DNA of 26,587 bases from contig MSJH02000768.1 in assembly GCA_001931875.2 (NCBI GenBank), positions 1 through 26,587 of the forward strand, in the 5' to 3' direction. This document shows, piece after piece, positions 11,168 to 20,278 of the stretch. Position 1 is the first letter of the stretch. The number at the start of each line of letters is the position of its first letter. A model generated the notes under the pieces. That model saw only the letters and a program-made list of their open reading frames with translations. It searched no databases and was not told the DNA's origin. The stretch comes from Byssochlamys sp. IMV 00236 (lineage: Eukaryota > Ascomycota > Eurotiomycetes > Eurotiales > Thermoascaceae). Made by a program: the position numbers and the translations under genes.

Positions 11168-11916
11168 CTATTTCATTCGATCAGCCATTTGTTCTTTGAA
11201 TTTGCGGACGAAATGCATGTTGGCACTCTCTGGTGCGTCTTCCATTGGTGTCATAGATACTTTATTGGATTCCTCTAAGTATTTTCGTTGGGAAACACTA
11301 CATGCATCAGAAAATATACCAGAAGTTCGATTAATTCTACAGGTGCTACCTCTACCCAATACCTATGATGCCCTCCAGCAAACCCTTTCAATTGTGGCAT
11401 CGTGTTAAGCATGGCTTTATAAAGTCGCCATATTGGTTTGTTTATCTTTTCAAGAAGAGAAAAAAGAAATCTTGTTATTGCTTTATTCATTCTAGCTTTA
11501 TGTTGTCAGTTGATCGAAAAAGACCACTTATGATAAATTCGTACTTAGATTATTTAGCTTATTTTCTGATGTATTTTCTGGTGCATAGTGTTCACCCCAC
11601 AATAATATCCATTTTTCTTCGTCCTCTGCTCCTTGCTCGGAAAAATTTTGTATGCGATGGAATAAATTAATTGAATTGTTTTGTCTTCATACTTATGTTC
11701 GTCAAAGATCGACAGGCAATATCGGATGACCCGTGACATGAATAAAGGATCCACCTTATGTTGAATCTCTAACAAAATCGGAGCAAGAAATATGCTACAT
11801 TTTGTCTTTGGAAGATACACTACGTCAGATTTTCGTCCATCAGGATATTCATTTCCGACGATATAGAACATGGTGCCAGCAAGATAAATTAAAATGGGTG
11901 ATATCCATATTGTCAT
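11168..11916 (-). pseudogene. Broken PD-(D/E)XK-like (Rpn/YhgA-type) nuclease relic
   Basis: Three overlapping minus frames follow one another: 11916-11554, 11490-11275 and 11359-11168. The first holds VVYLPKTKC..APILLEIQHKVDPLFMSRVIRY, where a strand ending in LEIQ precedes a helix with Arg. This resembles the E-x-Q core of Rpn/YhgA-type PD-(D/E)XK proteins that are common in Mucorales genomes. Around 11490-11560 coding traces continue in a third frame with a stop (ENKLNNLSTNLS). The last frame ends with EDAPESANMHFVRKFKEQM and a stop at 11168-11170. Frame changes without clean splice sites argue for a dead gene. The family assignment is from motif recall only. Confidence 0.4.
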
Positions 11917-12071
11917 GTCAAAAACGCATGATTCTTTTTGTTCCTACATTAAATTAAAAAGGGGAGCTAAGCCTAATATGGAATCTCCTTTATCTTTATG
12001 TAACAAAGCGGTGCATTTTTACTATTGATCTTTGGTTGCGACACTCGTGTCAGTAAAACATTAATTTTTAT

Positions 12072-13774
12072 TTACAAAATGGTTGTATCAACAGGTCTAA
12101 CGGCTACATTTGTCTTTTTCAAGTGATCTTTTACAGATTGAATAGGAACTTCTTTACGATGGAAAATACCCGCTGCTAAAGCGGCTTCTACATCTGTCTT
12201 TTCAAATACTTGTTCAAAATGCTCTACACATCCTGCACCACTTGAAGCAATGACAGGAATAGAAACAGCTTCCTTGACAGCACGAATCAACTCGAGTTCA
12301 AAGCCAGAATTGGTACCATCTCTATCCATACAGTTCAACAAGATTTCACCCGCACCCAATTTCTCACAGGCTGTAACTAATTGAACAACATCCAAGTCGC
12401 GACCTTCACGGCCACCCTTGACAGTACATTGGTACCAGCAGTACTCTTCTCCATTAGGGCCAGGCTGAGAGTTCTTAACCACATGGTGTGTTGTTTCACT
12501 AGGATCCTTGACGTATACACGACGAGGATCAACAGAGATGACAACGGCTTGAGAACCATAGGCATCTGCAATTGTCTCGATTGCAGTTGTTCCCGTCTTT
12601 TTGCATCCGTTTTCATAAAACTTTTCGGCACAATATACAGCATCACTACCAATAGAGACCTTATCAGCACCTGAACGGAAGTACTCTCCAGCGACTTTAA
12701 AAGCAGGATGGAATGTGCCATCTGGATCTGTTACATCACGAATACCACCACCAATCGTCAAGGGAACAAACACGGTTTCGGATGTACGCTTGAGGACTTC
12801 GAGCATAGGCGTATCGCCCAAGGGACAATTACGGAAACTGGTAATATTCAAGAACGTCACTTCATCAGCTCCCTCTTCAAAGTAGCGTTTGGCCAAATCG
12901 ACGGGCTTTCCTAAATTACGCACATCATTGTTTCCTCCTGTTTCACGAACATCATACTGATCGCCCTTGGTGACAACCAGGTCACCTTGATCATTTGCAC
13001 GGACATCCAAACAGGCAATGATACGCTTTGTAAGTCTATGTTTTTCGTACAAGACGGGTTCCTTGCTGATGATATGCTTGTTGTCTACAATACCGGTGCC
13101 AGTCAAGAAAGATTTGAGAACGTTCAAACCAGCATATCCGCTCTTTTCGGGGTGATACTGTGTAGCAAACACGTTGTCTTTTTGTACAGAAGAGATAAAC
13201 AATTCATCGCCATATTGACTTGTGGTCAATGTCCACTCCTTGTTCTTTTCTGTATATCTTGCGGCATAAGAGTGAACAAAGTAATAAGCCTTGTCATCAT
13301 TCATGCTATAGTTCACTTCTTGTCCCTCATCCTTAGTTTGTTCCTTGATCACTTGCACATTGCTCCATCCCATATGAGGCACAGCCTTGGACGTGGCGTC
13401 AAACTTGGAGACTTTACCAGGAATAATGCCCAATCCTGGTTCATCACTTTCATCAGAACCTTCAAATAGGGACTGCATACCTACACAGATACCCATAAAG
13501 GGCTTTCCGGAGGCAATATAGTCCTTTAAAGGTTGAGAGTAGCCCTTGTTACGTAAGGCTCGCATGGCATATCCAAAATCACCCACACCAGGGAAAATAA
13601 GTTTCTATATCTCTTAATTTATTGCTCATCTTTATATCAATTCAATCTTACATCAGCTTTAGCGATATCTGAAGGCTCCTCTACGAATTGGATATCAAAG
13701 CCTAAATGATGAACGGCATTCACTAAACTGCGAACATTGCCTGCACCATAATCAAGCATATAAAGGCCAGGCAT
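12072..13774 (-). CDS. HIS7: Imidazole glycerol phosphate synthase, bifunctional HisH-HisF
   Basis: Exon 1 (13774-13652) and exon 2 (13604-12072), separated by a 47-nt GT..AG intron, give 551 residues, close to the 552 of yeast His7. The N-terminal half is a class I glutamine amidotransferase with nucleophile Cys81 (GICVGMQS) and His192/Glu194 (QYHPEKSG). The C-terminal half is the HisF cyclase barrel with catalytic Asp241 (IACLDV) and Asp400 (VVISVDPRR). The enzyme makes imidazole glycerol phosphate and AICAR from PRFAR and glutamine, in the fifth step of cytosolic histidine biosynthesis; AICAR feeds purine synthesis. The start is supported by MPGLYMLDYGAGN, the usual opening of the family. 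All key residues are present and no break is seen. A TGAGTCA lies about 102 bases upstream. Confidence 0.97.
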
Positions 13775-13875
13775 TTTCTTTTCTTTTCTTTGATAGGCTG
13801 CGCAAAGAGAGAAGAATTAAAAAAAAAGATAAAGCAAGCTATTTAATTAAAAACAGTGGCTTGAATGAGATTTTC

Positions 13876-13882
13876 TGAGTCA
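13876..13882. promoter_or_regulatory. Gcn4/CPC1-type response element upstream of HIS7
   Basis: A perfect TGAGTCA lies 102 bases before the HIS7 start codon, in the divergent promoter region. Fungal amino-acid biosynthetic genes are commonly activated through this motif by Gcn4/CPC1-type bZIP factors during amino-acid starvation (general amino-acid control). The motif is seen; function is inferred from the adjacent gene. Confidence 0.5.
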
Positions 13883-14074
13883 TTTTGCGTCCTGTCTTTG
13901 AAAACATTTGTTCACTCAGATTAAATTTCAGGTCAAAAAGAGCACTTCAATTTACCAATGAGCACGTAGTATTTCTACTACTTTGCCCTGGTCGGATCGC
14001 TGTGAAAAAGAAATGAAAGCCCCTTTTGGAATTAAAGGGAAAATGTAAAAGAGTTAAAGTGAGAGTGATGATAA

Positions 14075-14314
14075 TTAACTATCAGAATATCGATGGTTTA
14101 TATGAAGAAGACATTTGACAAAAGGTTCACCAAGGTAGTTAGAGGGATCTGGAAGTTGAGAGTGAGCCAGATAGTCCATCTCAAATAGAATTGCACAGAT
14201 AGTAGGCCAGCGAATGAGCCAAGCATCAATTAATTTCCTTGCTTTCTTGGTAAGGAATGCTGGTGGCAAAATAGTCGAAAGATCAGACAGCGGGCCGTCA
14301 ATAGACTTTGGCAT
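14075..14314 (-). CDS. Small hypothetical protein or terminal exon
   Basis: A 79-codon frame starts ATG at 14314 and ends at 14075. Its sequence looks protein-like (ILPPAFLTKKARKLIDAW, LPDPSNYLGEPFVKCL). The ATG directly follows CTTTAG on the minus strand, a good splice acceptor, so this may be a last exon rather than a whole gene. I recognise no domain. It sits between HIS7 and a transposon-like fragment and could be part of the same dead element. Confidence 0.3.
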   Translation of the reverse strand: MPKSIDGPLSDLSTILPPAFLTKKARKLIDAWLIRWPTICAILFEMDYLAHSQLPDPSNYLGEPFVKCLLHINHRYSDS

Positions 14315-14369
14315 CTAAAGGCGGTTGTGCATGTTTAAACAAGAAAAACTGTGAGATCGCGTGAAGAGT

Positions 14370-14720
14370 TCATTTGGATGTTAAATGATAATACTCCTTC
14401 ATAATACAGCGTCTTATTTCATGTTGGTTTTCATCTAAACCCATAGTAGCCGTATAGACTGTTTTTCTGCCTGGGTCTAGAAAACTTGTCCTATATAATT
14501 GAATAACTTCTATTGAAAAGTCATCAACACCCAAGTCATGGTTTTGTATTAAGGTATCATCTCCTTTTTCGTCAAATGTCCTTCTGTAAAATATGAAAAC
14601 TACACAAAATCCATCAGATCCGACAATGTTGCCAAGCAACACCTTATTTTCTTCATTGGGTATCTGTGATATTTGTGTGATGTTTGTATTGTTGCAGTAA
14701 TGGTGATGAACAGAAAGCAC
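14370..14720 (-). pseudogene. Fragment resembling a Fanzor/TnpB-type RuvC nuclease
   Basis: A 116-codon frame carries FCVVFIFYRR, then FLDPGRKTVYTATMGLD and HEIRRCIMKEYYHL before a stop. A hydrophobic strand ending in D-P-G-x-x-x-x-x-T/A resembles the first RuvC catalytic segment of TnpB/Fanzor (OrfB-like) proteins, and the KEYYHL ending is something I associate with Mucorales copies. The rest of the nuclease (second Glu, zinc ribbon, third Asp) is absent here. Coding traces in another frame extend upstream to about 14892. This is best read as a truncated mobile-element relic; the identification is by motif memory only. Confidence 0.4.
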
Positions 14721-15080
14721 AATGGGGCTCTTTATGTTTCTTTTTCTTTAGAAGAATAAAGAAAGTTATTAAAATTGGTAGTTGCACTTTGTTTACACTA
14801 ATTAATCGTTGTAGGAAGGTACTAGAATGCAACAATCCGTAGTAACAGGAGGTCGAAGTATTAACATTTATTACAGTGCAGTGACCTGACAAAAATTTTG
14901 ACCGTTTTTTAAAAGTCAGCTTTACTAATGCTATTAAAGACTACACAGTAAAGAAGGTGACCCTTTTGTAGCTTTGTTACAGTTATAAGATAGCACAAAT
15001 GGCGACGAAAGGTCAGCTAAATTAGAATATCGAAAAAAAAAAAATGAGAGCTGTAAAGCAATTTTTGGATTTTTATTGTT

Positions 15081-16056
15081 CTAATATTTTGTGGGTCCAC
15101 CACGAGCCTTGATCACAACCTTGACCTTCTTTGGCATGGAATCAATCAACTCGTTGATAGTTTCTGGAGTTAATTCTCTCCAAACACTCTCCAAAACAAC
15201 TCCTACGGCTTGTGGGCTTCTGGCATGAGGGCATAAAGCGTTAATTTTCCTCTTCATTATGCTCCACAAATTTTTAATTGGATTTTAATCCGGTGACTGA
15301 GCTGGCCAAGACATCTTGTTTATACCCTTTGCCTTCCTCCATTCGGCAGCGATTTTCGCTCTATGGATGGGTGTGCCGTTTCTCATGAGCACAGGACTAT
15401 CTAGGCTTTTGTAAAAGTCTAGTAACACTGGCTCATAGACCTGGTTTTATGAAGTCGGCACTTGCCCTCATGCCTTTCTTCATAAAGACAAGTTTCGACT
15501 TCTTTCCACCAGCTATGGCTCTCCAAACCATGATAGAAGTTCTGCCACTTTTGAAGGTTGGCGCCAGACATTCCTTCTTGAACTTTTCTGAAACATTGCG
15601 CCATACCCTGGGCTGTGAAGACAGCTTGCCGATTTCGAAGCTCGACTTGTCTGTCCAGATTACTTTTTTCCAGTCGTCTACTGTCCAGTGGGCATGTTTT
15701 TTGGCAAAGATATATCTTACTTTTTGCTGCTTTTCATTTAAAAATGGCTTCTTGACAGCCACACGAGAGGCATAGCCAAGTTTTCTCAGTTCCCTGTGAA
15801 TTGTTCTTTCAGTGGCCTTTGTGCTGATTAGTTGACTAATTTTGCTAAGAGTAGCACGGCGGTTTGCTCGTACTACTCTTCCCAGTTCTCTTCTTTTCCT
15901 ATCGTTGAAGATAGGAGGCCTTCCAAACCTAGGCTTCGTCTCTAATTTTCCATTCTTTTTCCATTGTTGAAATACACGACGTACGGTTCGTTCTAAAATG
16001 TCATCGCAGCGTCTGGCAACGATTTTTTCGTTTTGAGACAAAGTTAAATAAACCAT
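15081..16056 (-). mobile_element. Dead Tc1/mariner transposase
   Basis: The frame from 16056 begins with an HTH region (ERTVRRVFQQWKKNGK, KPRFGRPP) and a second helix-turn-helix (SKISQLISTKATERTIHREL). The first catalytic Asp is in VIWTDKSSF. A one-base frameshift near 15440 moves the frame to YEPVLLDFYKS..., and a TAA at 15285-15287 interrupts SPD*NPIKNLW before the rest runs to 15081 (ARGGPTKY). The second catalytic position reads MRNGTPIHRA where the family usually has Asp-Asn/Gly, and the final Glu of NPIENLW is Lys, so two of three catalytic acids are lost. The full transposase length is otherwise kept. I could not find convincing terminal inverted repeats. Confidence 0.88.
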
Positions 16057-16711
16057 TTTATGTGTTTATAAGAGAAAGAAAGAGAAAAGTATAGTCATGT
16101 TCATCGAGCATCTTTCAAAGACTTTTTCGAGGTCATTGTACAATAAAGATCTCCTGCTTCTTTTTGTACGCCAATATAGTGTTTCTTGGTTGTTCGTTCT
16201 CAAGTCCTAACAGAGTACTTTCAAGGATTTTCGGCTTCTTTTGTAGCATTTATCACCCTTTGATCGGTAAGGCTGGAAGATGAAGATTGTCCGTTGTACA
16301 TAATGATGTTGGTTAACCAGTTGTAGTGATATTGTGATATTATTTGATTAATAATAAAGCAAGGAAAGCCAAAGACTGATTGAAGGGTTTCAGCTTATCT
16401 ATTTGTTAAAAGCAAGACGAAGAAGAAGAAAGAATCGACCAAGATAATCGGCATCCTTATATATGATAATATTCAGGAACCGAAGCAGATCATACTCAAG
16501 AAGTGTTAATCTCAACAAAAATGTTATTTAAAGACAAAGACTTTACAAGTATGCCAAGCGTTTATCTCTAGTAATAATATAATGTTCTTTCAAAAAAGTA
16601 ATTGCAACAAGTGTGTTAGAACCTTTGTATAGTAAATATGCTCAGAAATCTTAAGCAAGCAGTCTATTTTCAATATCCGATGGAGCAGTGATATTTTATT
16701 TGTATTTCCTT
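16057..16711. other. Non-coding spacer
   Basis: AT-rich sequence between the dead transposase and the 3' end of the BSD2-like gene. No gene or structured element is recognised. It includes the presumed far flank of the Tc1 element and the 3' untranslated side of the neighbour. Confidence 0.5.
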
Positions 16712-17879
16712 TTACACATTAGCTTCAGGGTTTGGTTCAGAACGAATAATCTTTTCCATTTGCTTTGCTCTAAAGTAGTCTGCTATTGAACGTATAATGA
16801 TAAACCAGCCAATGATCATAAGCAAGTACGCAATAATATCTGCATCCATGCCATCAAGTTGATTCTCGTTATTTTTGTTGTCTTGGGATTCGCCATTACT
16901 ACTATAGTAATAATCATCGTCCTCTAATGTGCCTCCTATATCAAATAGATTAATATCATTTGTTACTTAAAATTGTGTAACTTACGACTTCGAATATAAA
17001 ATCCTGTTTGAACAAGTGAGACGCCAAGACCTGCCCGTGATCCTTGCTGCGAAATAAAAAGAAGATGAGTAATTATTCTTTAGGCTCTATCTTTTGTTTA
17101 CCTTGGATGCATGAGATGTGTGTAATAGATAAGTGAGCATGAATCCAACAAATTGAAAGCTTGCGGATACTTTAGATAAATGCGTGTGAGTTTTCATTAA
17201 ATACATATAAATATCTTTCCTTACTCAACAAGTTCCAGAAGAAAGCAAATATATTTCCTACTGGCATTCCCTCTACTAGCACAATATCACCCATCCCGGC
17301 TGGTGCAATGATTGTTGTTTGCCAATAAGGTGGCGTTGCATCTGCTGCTGCTTCTTCATACGTCTAGTCATGATGTTAGTTTATATATTTTCTTTAAAAA
17401 TTAGGGCTGACTTACAGGAGGCGTTTCTTCTAATTTTTTACTATCAGATTCTGGTTTGGCTGAGATATTGGAAAAGACACCATCTGTTGATACGGGTAAT
17501 ATGGCTGGGCCACTTGTATGCAGTGATGAAGAAGAAGGTTGTGGCATTGGTATTGATATATGGCTATTATTATTATTGTTGTTGTTATCATTATTGTTGC
17601 GAAGTAGTCTATCGGTCACAGCTGAATGCTCTTCGTCTTCTTCATCAAATGTTTCTCCAAAGGTATCTTGTAAGTCGTTTAATTGTTGTGTTTGTGCAGA
17701 ACGTTGTTGCGATGGCTGTGTTGAGTTGTTGTTGTTATTATTAGTACTACTACTACTACTACTACTACTACTAGCAACAAAGTCCTCATCTTCGTCATGA
17801 GAAGTAAGCTATATTTAACTATGAGTTATTTTCTGTTATTATTATTTATTGTCCTTACTTTTTGGTATCGAGTCGTCAT
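16712..17879 (-). CDS. BSD2: Bsd2/NDFIP-family (DUF2370) Nedd4/Rsp5 adaptor
   Basis: Six exons (17879-17859, 17808-17416, 17363-17225, 17169-17102, 17046-16986, 16935-16712) join in phase to 301 residues; the five introns are 50-55 nt. The N-terminal half is disordered, with a nine-Ser run and Asn runs. A PY motif, PPTYEEA at residues 137-143, is split by intron 2. It precedes three membrane segments at about 174-200 (GNIFAFFWNLL..FQFVGFML), 210-226 and 259-282 (IIAYLLMIIGWFIII), with the family hallmark SRAGLG between the first two. Such proteins sit in Golgi/endosome membranes and use PPxY to recruit WW-domain ubiquitin ligases (Rsp5/Nedd4) for vacuolar sorting of cargo such as metal transporters. 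Length matches yeast Bsd2 (about 320). The specific name is by family, not proven orthology. Confidence 0.88.
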
Positions 17880-18226
17880 TTTGGCTGTAGATTAATAAAA
17901 TAAAATAAAATAATAAAAAAAATAGAAAAAAAAGAAACAAGTTTATTTAATAAGCTTTTGTAACAATTGCTTGCTTTAAAAATAATCCTTTTATGGTAAC
18001 TCCTTGGTCTCTGTTCTACTTAACCCATTACTATTGACGTACTTGATATAAGTCTTTATAATACTTTATAATCTTACAGTAGAGCATACATTCTACATTC
18101 CTCTATCGTATCTAATAAGACTAACTTATAATAATGGCTATAGTAGCTACTAGTATAACAATAATAACATAAGCATAAATTATGTCAATATAAACAGCAG
18201 CCATAGATTATCTACTCAAGTAAACT
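17880..18226. other. BSD2-like promoter side and outer part of an inverted repeat
   Basis: The first part is the pyrimidine-rich (minus strand) leader of the BSD2-like gene. From about 18040 the sequence matches, in inverted orientation, DNA at about 19680-19825 (see the repeat entries). No gene is seen. Confidence 0.5.
18040..18111 (+). repeat. Inverted repeat, outer left arm
   Basis: Read on the plus strand this matches the reverse complement of about 19736-19825. The blocks TTGACGT..TTGAT, AATACTTTATAA.CTTACA.TAGAGCATA.ATTCTA and CATTCCTCTATCG.ATCT are shared, with single transitions and a 5-base indel. A further block, AATATAAA.AGCA..CATAGATT near 18188-18210, matches 19671-19690. Spacing between blocks differs because of indels. 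Confidence 0.75.
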
Positions 18227-18302
18227 CTCTTCCTAATAAAGAATCTAATTCGCAAGTCATCGACTTAGCTACCTTTTTACAATAACAAAGCTGAATATAA
18301 CA
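18227..18302 (+). repeat. Inverted repeat, inner left arm
   Basis: These 76 bases match the reverse complement of 19547-19622 with about nine mismatches (about 88% identity, counted by eye) and no gaps. Both copies keep the same frame open: the left one encodes FASHRLSYLFTITKLNIT after a TAA. Similarity fades a little beyond 18302. Confidence 0.85.
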
Positions 18303-18622
18303 AGTGATTTTGTCTCTTGAAACTTTTTACATTTTTTTCTTTTTTAAATAATTCAACTTCATCAAAGTCTTTCTGGCCCAACTACTCGCTGATATCACAA
18401 TTTGGACGTGCTAAAAGTACTGGGTTTGCTGTTTCAAAAGATGACAGTAAATACAATGACCCTAACATAAGCCCATATACTGTATTTAATTGCACTCGTG
18501 GAAAAAGCTACTGAGTGTTGGGCAAAAATCAAGCAAAAGGTGCCCGAGGCATCATTAATAAAGAGAAAATTTTGGCTGATCGCATAGAAGAAGCAACTAG
18601 AAGTGATTTTTGTGTTCACGTT

Positions 18623-18625
<3 letters not shown>

Positions 18626-18655
<30 letters not shown>
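18626..18655 (+). repeat. A30 homopolymer
   Basis: Thirty consecutive A. It follows a weakly coding-like plus-strand stretch (18430-18620) and lies inside the region bounded by the inverted repeat. It may be a retroposed poly-A tail or simple homopolymer growth; no target-site duplication was recognised. Confidence 0.95.
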
Positions 18656-18660
<5 letters not shown>

Positions 18661-18706
18661 TAGTAAGTGAGTCTTACGATAAAAACAAAAGGATTTATAT
18701 TTATAT

Positions 18707-18877
18707 TTATGCATTACTAAGTAAATTTGTATCTGAAAAATCCTGGCTGTTTGAACCTGCAGCCTCATCGTTTACTACCTCCTTGTAGATGGTGATGTAT
18801 GATACAGTTGGAAGCAAAGTAGTCTCAGTACGGGCGTCAAGATTATTATCATTGGCATCGGTGTCAGCGAGAGATAA
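18707..18877 (-). pseudogene. Coding-like exon or remnant, acidic
   Basis: A 56-codon frame runs from after a TAA (18878-18880) to a TAA at 18707-18709. It has strongly protein-like composition: LADTDANDNNLDARTET, then IYKEVVNDEAAGSNSQDFSD. On the minus strand the T28 run ending in AG (18891-18890) lies just before it and would make a strong splice acceptor, so it might be an exon of the gene above it or a fragment from another copy. There is no start codon and no recognised domain. Confidence 0.3.
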
Positions 18878-18891
18878 TTACATCAAATGCT

Positions 18892-18919
<28 letters not shown>
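18892..18919 (+). repeat. A28 homopolymer
   Basis: Twenty-eight consecutive A on the plus strand. Read on the minus strand it is a T28 tract followed by AG, i.e. a polypyrimidine tract with a splice-acceptor dinucleotide. Confidence 0.95.
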
Positions 18920-18924
<5 letters not shown>

Positions 18925-18962
18925 CCAAAAAAGAGATGAGTCATCACTGTATCTCATGAGTA

Positions 18963-19600
18963 TTATATTGCCTTCAAAGTTAACATCGATCTGAGTGCAT
19001 GCATCAAGACATCATCGACTTTGCTAAACCGAGGTAGTTCTCCCCAAGTAATTTTCTCATATGGGTAATAGTCATTGGCGTGGCGAACGATATATACTTC
19101 GAAGGAGAAACCTATAAGACAGAAAATACATATTAGCAAATAGCAAATTACGAAATAGAAAACTAGTGAAAACATATTCAATGAATTATTTGTTTGTTAC
19201 ATACCGTGTATCAAGATACCAAAAGTCACCAGCGTGTTGGGAGCACTTGATATTCTCATTCTTTTATGTAATTGCCGTTTGGCAGTTTCAGGAACTCTTA
19301 CTCTTGTTGCATTGACAATAGATTTTGTCACAGAGGGAGCCTTAACTTCTTCGTTTCCAATTTCATATTCTTGACCGTTTGATAATTTAGCGCTAAAAAT
19401 CATATCTGGTCGAAGTGAAATACTATTTGGTGAATTGGCGCTTGCTGTCAAAGAGGCTTTATCCCTAACGATTTTGATTAGCAATGAATAAAGGTGCACT
19501 ACAAATAACCTCACCACATCAAACGAACGTCACTGTGAGATGACCATGTTATATTCAGCTTTATTGTTGTAAAAAGGCTATTAAGTCGATGGCTTGCAAA
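18963..19600 (-). CDS. PD-(D/E)XK nuclease-like protein, probably 5'-truncated
   Basis: Three exons join in phase: 19600-19515 (open at its 5' end), 19464-19205 and 19111-18963, with GT..AG introns of 50 and 93 nt, giving 164 residues to the TAA. The core reads SLRPDMIFSAKL, then GNEEVKAP, then PETAKRQLHKRMRI, then TLVTFGILIHG. RPD followed by E-x-K fits the PD-(D/E)XK catalytic signature. The C-terminal part is EVYIVRHANDYYPYEKI..ELPRF. No ATG or clear acceptor marks the 5' end at 19600, where a TAA precedes the frame. The first exon lies in the right arm of the inverted repeat. The 24440-25089 gene is a homologue. I recall this as a lineage-expanded Mucorales family of unknown function; nuclease activity is not shown. 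Confidence 0.6.
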
Positions 19601-19622
19601 TTACATTCTTTATTAAGAAGAG
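19547..19622 (-). repeat. Inverted repeat, inner right arm
   Basis: Reverse complement of 18227-18302 at about 88% identity. It carries most of the first visible exon of the nuclease-like gene (FASHRLNSLFTTIKLNIT). Confidence 0.85.
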
Positions 19623-19735
19623 CTGAATATTATTAAAGTAAGAAGCGTGTACGTTTTATAGGGTGAGAATCTATGATTGCTATTTATATTAATGTCGTCA
19701 ATGTGAATATTGTTGTCAGTATGCTTATTCCTTTC

Positions 19736-19825
19736 AGATGCGATAGAGGAATGTAAAGTAGAATATATGCTCTATTGTAAGGTTATAAAGTATTACAACG
19801 ATTATCTCATCAAACACGTCAAAAG
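19736..19825 (-). repeat. Inverted repeat, outer right arm
   Basis: Counterpart of 18040-18111. Relative to the left arm it has a 5-base insertion (CTTTA) inside the block that ends CATTCCTCTATCG. Similarity becomes unreliable beyond about 19840. Confidence 0.75.
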
Positions 19826-20237
19826 CAAATAAACTTGAACAGAAATGGCATATAAACTTATAGAAATACAGTTACGACATTATGTAACAAAAAAAAACTA
19901 TAAAGGTCTATTTTCAGTCAGGGGATTAAGAAAAGAAAGGGCTTATAAAAAGATGACAAGCATACGCTCAAATGCTACTTTACTCCTTTTTTTTTTCAAA
20001 GATATAGCATTGATGCATTTGTTGTCACCAATATCTGGTCTAGCTTATAGTCTTAGTTTCTCCTTTTTTTTATTTTTTTTTTTTTTAAAAAAAAAGCATT
20101 TCTAAATATCTCAACCCATTTCTTGGTAATGATTTCCATTTGGACAAAAGTAATGAAACAAGCAAGCACTTGACGTCATAGCATCAATGTCTAGCTCGCT
20201 TTTCTTTGCTCTCCTTCAATGTGTGAATGAGGATCTG

Positions 20238-20278
<41 letters not shown>

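Noticed and set aside
15000..16150. Terminal inverted repeats of the Tc1 element
   Set aside because: Only an 8-base TTTTTCGA-type match was found between the flanks, which is too short in this composition.
17319..17744. A 141-codon plus-strand frame resembling a membrane protein
   Set aside because: Antisense of the Asn/Ser-rich BSD2-like exon; hydrophobicity comes from complementary repeat codons.
18603..18788. A plus-strand frame through the A30 run
   Set aside because: The poly-Lys and Ile/Tyr repeats are direct products of simple sequence.
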